Assembly (NCBI GenBank): GCA_002360555.1
Contig: DEQS01000026.1
Coordinates: 1 to 8,155 of the forward strand
Reading direction: 5' to 3'
DNA length: 8,155 nucleotides
Origin: Chloracidobacterium sp. UBA3360
GTDB taxonomy: Bacteria; Acidobacteriota; Blastocatellia; Pyrinomonadales; Pyrinomonadaceae
The notes beneath the pieces were generated by a model, which did not search any database, was not told the origin of the DNA, and saw only the letters and a list, made by a program, of their open reading frames with translations. Positions 1-6,170 of the stretch are shown here, one piece after another; the first letter of the stretch is position 1, and every line of letters begins with the position of its first letter. Made by a program: the position numbers and the translations under genes.

Positions 1-210
1 ATTGACGATCTGATAGGCGATCTCTCGGACGGTCTTTATGACTTGCTTGACGACGATGACGTAATCGCGATTATCGTCGATAAGTGGATCGAACGGGAGG
101 ACCTCGGAGGCAAGACTCAGTCTGAGGCATTGAAACTTCTGTTCTTTGATGTCCGATCGGTCGTGACAGATAAAGCGACGCAAGATGAGATCTGGGCCAA
201 CTGGAATGAG
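1..210 (+). repeat. Shared N-terminal module, copy A (protein-level duplicate of 1352-1561)
   Basis: These 70 codons align gap-free with codons 49-118 of the cytolysin gene, with 34 identical residues by hand count. The best-conserved core reads REDLxGKT, then LLFxDxRxVVTDKAxQ, then WAxWN. The pattern of spaced Leu, Val and Trp with acidic residues suggests a small helical domain. I do not recognise it as a named family. Copy A is cut by the window edge, so its full length is unknown. Confidence 0.85.
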
Positions 211-1179
211 AACTATGGCCAAGGTAACAACAACGATGACGATGAAGCTAAAAAACTCGTCGCTGAATGGTTAGCCGACGCCAAAAAGAATGAGGCTAAT
301 TACAAAGCTTGGTTTAAGATAGCCAAGATGGAAACGGGCTTTAACCCCGAGCGTGTGGCAGGTTTTTGCTTCAAAATGCTGTCCAAAGATCTCGACGACA
401 AAGGTTGCTGGTCGATGGCATCGTTTCGGGGGCTCGTAGCATTTTTTCATATCGAAGGGGACAAGACCCAAGATGCGGACCTCAAGCGCGTCACTGACTT
501 TGGAAAGATCGTCGCCGCGTGTAAGCCGCAAGACAACTGTGCCCGGTTAAAAGCCGATGTCGTTGATAAATTTGAAGAGTTTTACTTTGACGATCTCGCC
601 GGACAGCAAAGAGACAAAATGTCTATCATGTTCAAGATCATAGGCACTGACAACGGATACGAGCCGGACAAGATCGGCGGATTTTGTTTGAAACAGTTCA
701 ATCCGCCTGATGGACAGTTGGGCGTTTGCGATGAATTTGTCAAAACCGCAATGTTCGGCTATTGGAAACTCTTTGGCACCAGTACCCGGACAACAGACAG
801 AGCACGCCTAAGCGCGTTTTATGACAAAACCGTTCGCTGCCGGGCACCTAGGAATTGCGTTCAGATCCTCCGTGATCTGAAAGGGGCTGAGATCGCGGGG
901 TTGCCAAAAGCGGCGGCCGACACACCGCTCGATACTGACGGCTATTACGATTACAAACGCGTCTACGCATCGTGTATGAGCGGCACATCCGTTAACGATG
1001 CTAATGCCAAATCTGCTTGCCTGACCACAACCGCACTCGGGCTTGCTTTCTGGTCGATCACGACCGGAAAGTTAGGCCCTGCACATAACGACTTGCGAGC
1101 CAAGGCGGTGATGGAGCGGAAAAAGGACGAGGCAAAACAATGGGCGAGATCGATGACGAATCTTCCCGCCCCGAAATAG
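1..1179 (+). CDS. Secreted(?) cysteine-repeat protein sharing the N-terminal module of the downstream cytolysin; 5' end outside window
   Basis: I do not recognise the family of the main part. The reading frame is open from base 1, and the first 70 codons align without gaps to residues 49-118 of the cytolysin encoded next, so the TTG at 43 is inside the gene. The true start, and probably a signal peptide, lie upstream of the window. Numbering from that TTG: the helical module ends near residue 56; an acidic Asn/Asp linker follows (57-68); then come two repeats of about 85 residues. Each has four cysteines, C109/C122/C160/C166 and C215/C229/C266/C272, with GFC at the first Cys and a C-x5-C pair ending in NC. 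A degenerate third copy keeps only C311/C326. The even cysteine spacing suggests disulfides and an exported location (inference). The gene ends 28 bp before the cytolysin gene, suggesting co-transcription. Possible roles are partner, receptor, inhibitor or second component of the cytolysin; none is shown by the sequence alone. Confidence 0.85.
   Translation: MDDLIGDLSDGLYDLLDDDDVIAIIVDKWIEREDLGGKTQSEALKLLFFDVRSVVTDKATQDEIWANWNENYGQGNNNDDDEAKKLVAEWLADAKKNEANYKAWFKIAKMETGFNPERVAGFCFKMLSKDLDDKGCWSMASFRGLVAFFHIEGDKTQDADLKRVTDFGKIVAACKPQDNCARLKADVVDKFEEFYFDDLAGQQRDKMSIMFKIIGTDNGYEPDKIGGFCLKQFNPPDGQLGVCDEFVKTAMFGYWKLFGTSTRTTDRARLSAFYDKTVRCRAPRNCVQILRDLKGAEIAGLPKAAADTPLDTDGYYDYKRVYASCMSGTSVNDANAKSACLTTTALGLAFWSITTGKLGPAHNDLRAKAVMERKKDEAKQWARSMTNLPAPK
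313..1026 (+). repeat. Internal four-cysteine protein repeats (two full copies plus a partial third)
   Basis: Copy 1 covers about 313-552, copy 2 about 631-873 and a degenerate copy 3 about 949-1026. Copies 1 and 2 share FKI near the start, G(F/Y)xP(E/D)(K/R)(V/I)xGFC around the first Cys, a second Cys 12 or 13 residues later, and a terminal C-x5-C ending in NC. Copy 3 keeps a Cys pair separated by 14 residues, but the C-x5-C pair is missing. The similarity is seen only in protein; the DNA has diverged, so this is an old duplication. Confidence 0.7.
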
Positions 1180-1207
1180 TTTGATAAAGAGATCCGGTGG
1201 TTAATAA

Positions 1208-3010
1208 ATGAAAAACATTATCATTTTGGTTGTAGTAACAAGTCTGCTTATCGCGATCGGATTTTCAAAGACCTCCGTCTCAACTGTCGTAGCAAAGCTC
1301 GCGACGCCAATGCCCGCAGGGACGCCCGAAAAGCCGCTTACCGAGGACGAGCTGTCCGGTTTACTGGACGAACTCAAGGGCGGATTGACTGATCTGGTCG
1401 GTGACGAAGAAAAAGTCACGGCGATCACCGAAAAATGGGACGCTCGCGAGGACCTAGCGGGAAAGACACGAAAACAGGTGCTCGGCCTGCTCTTTGCCGA
1501 TCTGCGAACCGTTGTCACAGACAAGGCCGTACAGAATAGCGTTTGGGCGGCGTGGAACCAAGCAACTCCGACAGATCCTGAAACCTCTACGACCGATCCT
1601 CCGGTACAGAATCCGGATACGGCTGCGGACTCAAATCTAGAGCCATACATCAGCGGCCTGAGCTATGACGCTAATCGTCTTTTGTCGGTTCAGCCAACGG
1701 GTAGCGGATCGATGTTTGAAAAGGTGCTAAGTCGTGATGAGCAGCGCAAACCGGGCAGTGGAAATATTACTAAATGCTCCCGTACGACGAAAAGCTTGAG
1801 CCACAACTTTACCGATATCCTTGTGCTCCAACCAACTCGTGGGGTGATCTATCCCGGGTCGCTTTTGATCGCCGACCGCGGCCTCACTGACGGCGAACCG
1901 CGTGCCCTCGCGAGTCTGGCTCGTGCTCCGATCGGTTTGCAGATCGATCTGCCGGGAGCGGAAAACGACGGGAGCTTTACCGTTGGCCAGCCAAGCGATG
2001 GCAGCGTCGGGTCCGCTATTAATGGGGCACTTGGCGGTTGGAACAATTCAGGCAGTTACCGCGAAGGGCACGTTGACACCTCGCGGTCGGGCAGCAACTC
2101 GGCGGTGGCTTATAGCCGTGAGCAATTCGCGATGGGGCTGGGATTCAGCTCAGACTGGGCTCAGGGGCCGGTTTCCGGTTTGATCAATAACGTTTCAAAT
2201 GGTGAGAAAAATGTTGTCGGCCTTGTCGTCAAGCAAGTTTTTTACACTGTTTCGGTTGACCCACCCGAATCACCCGCCGGCTTTTTTGCAGGCGGCGTAA
2301 CCGCCGCGCAGGCAAGGGCCGCATTTTCCTCGAGCAGTGTTCCGGCATATGTCAGCAGCGTCAGCTATGGCCGCGTCATGATCTTTCAGATGCAGACCGA
2401 GAAAAGTGTCTCCGCCGCCGAGGCGGAGGAAGCACTCAAATACGCTGCCGGCTTAGTGACTGCAAGCGGCAACCAGAAAGCTGTGTATGACAACATCCTC
2501 GCGGGTGCGGAGATCACCGGTACGATGTTCGGAGCAGGCGGGCAGGTGACGACCGAGACGATCAGAGCAGGTAGCATCTCAGCGTGGATAAAAGGGAAGG
2601 CAATGACCTATTCCAAAGCAAACGCGGGCGTGCCGGTCAGCTACACGGTCAATTTCCTCAAAGACAACGCCGTTGCAAAGGTCGGCACAACCACCCAATA
2701 CAACGCCGAGGACTGCCGTAACTTTCCAAATTACTGGCTTGAGATCCGCCAAAACGGTGCTTACATGGCCGATTATACGGTTACCTGGGATGAGCCCGGT
2801 GTTCCCGGAAAAAAGCAAGAGGGAAGATTCTCCGCCGGAAACAAAATGCAGGTCAACTTTGCCGGCGACGCGACCAACATCCGCATCCACCTAAGAACTA
2901 TGTCCGACTGGCTGATCGTGAATAAGGTCCTCCAGCCGAACGAACTGAACAAAGCTTATCAAACCGGCGGACATGCGACGGGGCCGACGTTCAGTGTCGT
3001 GCAGAATTGA
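1208..3010 (+). CDS. Secreted cholesterol-dependent-cytolysin-like (thiol-activated cytolysin family) pore-forming protein with extra N-terminal module
   Basis: This 600-residue protein belongs to the thiol-activated cytolysin family, which oligomerises on membranes and inserts a large beta-barrel. Signal peptide: about residues 1-20. Shared helical module: about 47-118. Pro/Thr-rich linker: 119-145. Cytolysin core: about 146-600, close to the size of pneumolysin. Family blocks seen: YPGSLLIAD (215-223), RAPIGLQIDLPG (239-250), GEKx7KQVFYTVS (332-349, first transmembrane hairpin), YVSSVSYGR (381-389), SYTVNFLKDNAVA (478-490), and the domain 4 start with GAYMADYTVTWDE (517-529) and NIRIHLR (557-563). 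The undecapeptide ECTGLAWEWWR expected after NIRI is replaced by a sequence with one Trp and no Cys or Glu (564-573). The Thr-Leu pair near the C-terminus is absent (ATGPTF). It is therefore closer to CDC-like proteins that do not use the classical cholesterol motif. No strong Shine-Dalgarno is seen; GGTGG lies upstream. The ATG is supported by the signal peptide. Confidence 0.93.
   Translation: MKNIIILVVVTSLLIAIGFSKTSVSTVVAKLATPMPAGTPEKPLTEDELSGLLDELKGGLTDLVGDEEKVTAITEKWDAREDLAGKTRKQVLGLLFADLRTVVTDKAVQNSVWAAWNQATPTDPETSTTDPPVQNPDTAADSNLEPYISGLSYDANRLLSVQPTGSGSMFEKVLSRDEQRKPGSGNITKCSRTTKSLSHNFTDILVLQPTRGVIYPGSLLIADRGLTDGEPRALASLARAPIGLQIDLPGAENDGSFTVGQPSDGSVGSAINGALGGWNNSGSYREGHVDTSRSGSNSAVAYSREQFAMGLGFSSDWAQGPVSGLINNVSNGEKNVVGLVVKQVFYTVSVDPPESPAGFFAGGVTAAQARAAFSSSSVPAYVSSVSYGRVMIFQMQTEKSVSAAEAEEALKYAAGLVTASGNQKAVYDNILAGAEITGTMFGAGGQVTTETIRAGSISAWIKGKAMTYSKANAGVPVSYTVNFLKDNAVAKVGTTTQYNAEDCRNFPNYWLEIRQNGAYMADYTVTWDEPGVPGKKQEGRFSAGNKMQVNFAGDATNIRIHLRTMSDWLIVNKVLQPNELNKAYQTGGHATGPTFSVVQN
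1352..1561 (+). repeat. Shared N-terminal module, copy B (in the cytolysin gene)
   Basis: Codons 49-118 of the cytolysin gene match positions 1-210 of the window at the protein level (34/70 identical, ungapped). Classical cytolysins have only a signal peptide or a short tail before domain 1, so this module is an addition. It sits between the signal peptide and a flexible Pro/Thr-rich linker, a layout suited to a pro-domain or docking domain (inference). Confidence 0.85.
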
Positions 3011-3027
3011 GCGATCCCTAAGCTAAC

Positions 3028-3039
3028 TTTACCGGTAAA
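3028..3039. other. 12-bp perfect palindrome TTTACCGGTAAA in the intergenic gap
   Basis: The 39-bp gap between the cytolysin and M60 genes contains TTTACCGGTAAA, a perfect palindrome centred 16-17 bp before the ATG of the M60 gene. It has no loop and no T-run, so it is not a terminator. It could be an operator half-site pair or mere chance. I did not find a second copy upstream of the other genes in the window. Confidence 0.3.
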
Positions 3040-3049
3040 AAATATCAAT

Positions 3050-4381
3050 ATGAAAAAGACCACCGTTCTAATAGCGTTGCTGCTTGTATTCTCTGCTGCG
3101 ATAAGCGCACAAACTTATAACAACTACACAAAAGATTACACACTCGTGTCGCAGACCGAGGCGGGGATCGAGGCGGATCGGACGCATCGGATGGTGTTGT
3201 GCGACTATCAGCCGTCGGGATTGTATGTGCGGCGCGGCGAGCGGATCGGGTTTGCTGTCAGCGGGCTTGATGGCAAGTATAGGCTGTCTTCGATGATCGG
3301 CTTTAAACCGATGTGGGGCAACCGCAACAAGACGCAGGAAAATGCTCTGCAAAACGGAGCGAACACCGTCACCGCGACGCAGGACGGCATTTTGTCGTTC
3401 ATCTTTGTCAAAGCCGAGGGCTACGACACCAATCCATCAAGCGTCAATGTAAAGGTAACGGGCGGCAAGGCGTTTCCGCTCTACCATCTCGGCAGATCTA
3501 ACGTTCTCAATTGGGAAAACGATCTAAAGATCATGAAAGACGCTAACTTTGTCCAGTTGATCTCGGACAAAGCTCTGTTGACCATCACCTACAAGGACTA
3601 TATCAAAAAGCCGATCCGCGACCTTGCTGCGACTTTTCAGTCGATCCACTCGGTTATCATCTGGGAAGATGAGCTTGCGGGCTTTGACAACTCCACCCCG
3701 CAGAATAGGCCGACTCGCAACCGGATCAATTACCTGATCGATCTCTATTCAACCCCGAAAGAAGCCGAGGACTATTACATGTACGCCTCAAACTACTTTA
3801 TCGGGATGAAACGCGACAATTACACCGACCTGACCGAAAAGCTCAAAACCGAATGGGGCATCTGGCACGAGACCGGACACACACATCAACAGCGTTCGTG
3901 GACGTGGAATTCGATCGGCGAGATATCGGTCAATCTGTTTTCGCTCTACGTGCAGGAAAAATATGGCCTGCCGACACGTCTCGGCACAAAAGAAGGCGGC
4001 GAAACGCTGACGACCTTTGAAAAGGCCCGTCGGTATGTCGCCGACCCAAACAAAAACTACCTCGTCTCCAACGAAGAAGCAGATTACAACGAACTATTCT
4101 CAAAGCTAGTGATGTTTCACCAGCTAAAGACCGCGTACGGCTGGGAGCCGATCAAGCGTCTGCACCAGTATTTTCGAAAGTCACCATACGTTGAGATCGA
4201 CGGCGAGACTGATGCTGATCAGGCAAATAAATTTATCTACGCGATGTGCGTCGTAACGCAAAACAACCTGATCCCGTTCTTCAAAAAATGGGGCCTCAAC
4301 GCAAGCGCCGCGACCACTAAACGGGTAAACGACCTCAGATTCCCAATGCCGTCGACCGATCCGTCAAAGATCTTTCAATAG
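3050..4381 (+). CDS. Secreted M60-like (enhancin-type) zinc metallopeptidase
   Basis: The product (443 residues) has a Sec signal peptide (1-20, cleaved near ISA-QT) and no lipobox, so it is probably periplasmic or released. Residues about 45-140 look like the beta-sandwich that precedes the catalytic domain in M60 proteins, with the typical PSGLYVRRGE stretch (55-64). The catalytic domain (about 150-410) has the gluzincin signature HETGH at 273-277 with a downstream Glu at 291 in GEISVNLFSLY: two His zinc ligands, catalytic E274 and probable third ligand E291. Known M60-like enzymes cleave mucin-type O-glycoproteins and often help bacteria breach host or prey glycan coats; the substrate here is unknown. 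The gene lies 39 bp after the cytolysin gene, so co-expression is likely. The peptidase may expose target membranes or process the toxin; both are inference. No clear Shine-Dalgarno precedes the ATG, only an A-rich leader. Confidence 0.88.
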   Translation: MKKTTVLIALLLVFSAAISAQTYNNYTKDYTLVSQTEAGIEADRTHRMVLCDYQPSGLYVRRGERIGFAVSGLDGKYRLSSMIGFKPMWGNRNKTQENALQNGANTVTATQDGILSFIFVKAEGYDTNPSSVNVKVTGGKAFPLYHLGRSNVLNWENDLKIMKDANFVQLISDKALLTITYKDYIKKPIRDLAATFQSIHSVIIWEDELAGFDNSTPQNRPTRNRINYLIDLYSTPKEAEDYYMYASNYFIGMKRDNYTDLTEKLKTEWGIWHETGHTHQQRSWTWNSIGEISVNLFSLYVQEKYGLPTRLGTKEGGETLTTFEKARRYVADPNKNYLVSNEEADYNELFSKLVMFHQLKTAYGWEPIKRLHQYFRKSPYVEIDGETDADQANKFIYAMCVVTQNNLIPFFKKWGLNASAATTKRVNDLRFPMPSTDPSKIFQ

Positions 4382-4429
4382 AGAAAGCAAAATCGCGCAA
4401 AAATGGTCCTATTATGTTGGCGAGATAAT

Positions 4430-5932
4430 ATGAAAAATGCAGTCATCTTATTTGCGGTAATACTCTTTTTCACGTCCGGGATATTTGCCCAGCAGCAGCA
4501 GTATGCCAACGCCTATGCCTACTGGGACTTTGGCGACAGCGTCAACGACGTCTCAAATGTCGACCAGAAGATTTGGGTCGTTCGACAGGCTCCTTCATCG
4601 CAGTGGGTGATGATGTGGAGTTGGACGGCTGATCCTGCCCACGGCGGTTATTTTGGCTTTAACACCGACGACGAGGGCAAAGCTCAGGCCCTATTTTCGC
4701 TCTGGAACGCGGACAATGCTACCGGCGGGAGCTGTAAGGAGTTTGGCGGCGAAGGCGAGGGCTGGAGTTGCCGGATGCCGTTCGATCTGAGATCGGATGC
4801 CGAGTACAAGCTGCGTCTTGCAAGGACAAAGACGGATGGCGAAGGAGTCTGGTGGGGCGGCTGGATCTATCAGGAAACGGGCTCGGGAGCCCCGGCGGAA
4901 ATTTATCTCGGCGAGATCCGCGTCAAAAAAGAGATGGATCGCATCCGCGGCAACTCGATCATGAATTTTAGCGAGTACTTTGGCGAGGTGGTTGAAAAAT
5001 GTTCGAGCGTTCCGTTCTCGATCTTTGCCGTGGCCCCGCCGGCCGCTAATCGTGAAGCAAAGACCGGAAAATATCAACATCCGTCTAAAAGGAACGGTTC
5101 GACCGATCCCAAATCAAATCCGTGTCAGACCGGTAACGAACCACAGGGCAACCTGTTAAAGGTTGAGGACATTAACTTCGCGGGAGCGGCCTCAGCCGTG
5201 ATCTTTCTTGGCGGAACGCGAAACGACCACGTCATGCCGAAAGGAATGTCGACTCCCTTGCCGCAGCCCGGCGTCAAGCCAGCGGCGCCGTCAGTCAGCC
5301 AGTTGGATGACATTATCAACAAACATATCGACGCACTTGGTGGCAGGGAGAAATTATTATCGCTCAAGACCGTGCGTAAGACCGGAGCGTATACCGTACA
5401 GGGGGTCGATGTTGCGAGCACCCTTACAATTTCGCACATGATCGGTTCGAGGACGGACCTTAACGTCCTGGGGACGGCGAATTACCAGATCGTGACCCCA
5501 ACAAAAGGCATCAATTTCATGCCGGTGCAGGGAGTGAACGAGCCCGAAGAGCTGAACGCTAACGAACTTAAGGCCGGACAACCGGGGTTAGACATTCAGG
5601 GTCCATTGCTTGATCACCATGCAAAGGGAACCTCGGTGGAATTGCTGGGTACCGAGAAGGTGGATGGCGAAGATAATTTCAAACTCAAACTCACCTTCAA
5701 GAACGGCGTCGTCAACACCTATTTCATGAGCACAAAGACATATTTGATCACCAAGACCTTGCGCAGGGTCACGATCAACGGTGAACCCACCGACGTGGGA
5801 ACAACATATTCCAATTACAAAAGGAATGCGGATGGCTATCTGTTCCCGTACACGCTCACCGTTGTGTCAAGCGAGACCAACTACGACAAGATCGAAACAA
5901 ATATCGCTGTCGACCCGTCCATATTTAAGTAA
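4430..5932 (+). CDS. Secreted DUF3472 domain protein fused to a C-terminal LolA/LolB-like domain
   Basis: The ATG at 4430 is preferred over the in-frame ATG at 4403, because the signal peptide (MKNAVILFAVILFFTSGIFA, then Q) begins there; this gives 500 residues. Residues about 24-265 resemble DUF3472: GGYFGFN, ALFSLWN and the hallmark FGGEGEG with flanking cysteines (C102, C114), then Trp-rich strands and two later cysteines (C191, C232). DUF3472 is a secreted beta-rich domain of unknown function, possibly carbohydrate-related (inference). After a Pro-rich linker (about 277-288), residues 290-500 begin with DDIINKHIDALGGREKL. They continue as beta-strands like the LolA/LolB lipoprotein-carrier fold seen in many 'outer membrane lipoprotein-sorting' style proteins of Bacteroidota and Acidobacteriota. 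It is the last gene before the hairpin at 5954-5982. The fusion may indicate binding of a lipid or lipoprotein, but its job in this cassette is unknown. Confidence 0.82.
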   Translation: MKNAVILFAVILFFTSGIFAQQQQYANAYAYWDFGDSVNDVSNVDQKIWVVRQAPSSQWVMMWSWTADPAHGGYFGFNTDDEGKAQALFSLWNADNATGGSCKEFGGEGEGWSCRMPFDLRSDAEYKLRLARTKTDGEGVWWGGWIYQETGSGAPAEIYLGEIRVKKEMDRIRGNSIMNFSEYFGEVVEKCSSVPFSIFAVAPPAANREAKTGKYQHPSKRNGSTDPKSNPCQTGNEPQGNLLKVEDINFAGAASAVIFLGGTRNDHVMPKGMSTPLPQPGVKPAAPSVSQLDDIINKHIDALGGREKLLSLKTVRKTGAYTVQGVDVASTLTISHMIGSRTDLNVLGTANYQIVTPTKGINFMPVQGVNEPEELNANELKAGQPGLDIQGPLLDHHAKGTSVELLGTEKVDGEDNFKLKLTFKNGVVNTYFMSTKTYLITKTLRRVTINGEPTDVGTTYSNYKRNADGYLFPYTLTVVSSETNYDKIETNIAVDPSIFK

Positions 5933-5953
5933 CAAAGGCTGGTTCTCATAAAC

Positions 5954-5982
5954 AAAAGGCCGCGAGCGTTGGGTGGCTTTTT
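5954..5982 (+). terminator. Probable intrinsic terminator of the four-gene unit
   Basis: AAAAGGCCGC (5954-5963) can pair with GTGGCTTTTT (5973-5982) to form a 10-bp stem with two G-U pairs and a 9-nt loop; the 3' arm ends in five T. It starts 21 bp after the stop of the DUF3472 gene. The A-run on the left arm would also allow weak termination on the other strand. Confidence 0.55.
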
Positions 5983-5999
5983 GGGTGTCGGGCTGATCA

Positions 6000-6170
6000 T
6001 TGTTTGCTGACAAAGACAACAACCCGATCGGCTATTTCGAAATGGCAGCATCAGACGCCGATGGAGCGATCGAGCAATTAAACAAAAGCGGCCTACTTCG
6101 CCTATTTTATCCGTTTAGAAGTTTAGAGGCTGTTCTTAAGCCAAATAAGGAGAATTATGATGATCTATAA
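6000..6170 (+). CDS. Doubtful small ORF or 3' gene remnant overlapping the next gene
   Basis: After an in-frame TGA at 5994, this frame is open to TAA at 6168. It could start at TTG 6000 (56 residues) or ATG 6042 (42 residues). The peptide contains IGYFEMAASDADGAIEQLNK and LLRLFYPFRSLEAVL, which looks like real protein rather than random translation, but I recognise no family. Neither start has a good Shine-Dalgarno. The end overlaps the first codons of the DUF2059-like gene by 14 nt, which would allow translational coupling. A decayed tail of an older gene is equally possible. Confidence 0.25.
   Translation: MFADKDNNPIGYFEMAASDADGAIEQLNKSGLLRLFYPFRSLEAVLKPNKENYDDL
6147..6153 (+). promoter_or_regulatory. 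Strong Shine-Dalgarno AAGGAGA that bears on the start choice
   Basis: AAGGAG ends 4 nt before the ATG at 6157 and 7 nt before the next in-frame ATG at 6160. The second spacing is closer to the usual optimum, so translation may begin at 6160, one codon later than the longest frame. It is the clearest plus-strand ribosome binding site in the window. Confidence 0.6.

Noticed and set aside
43..45. TTG as the start of the first gene
   Set aside because: Homology with the cytolysin N-terminal module continues in frame upstream to base 1, so the gene begins before the window.
1201..1650. Minus-strand open frame of 149 codons opposite the cytolysin N-terminal region
   Set aside because: It is antisense to a well-supported gene and gives a Ser/Val-rich text without domain features.
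4403..4429. Upstream ATG of the DUF3472 gene adding nine residues (MVLLCWRDN)
   Set aside because: The extension precedes a complete signal peptide starting at ATG 4430 and disturbs its n-region, so it is unlikely to be translated.
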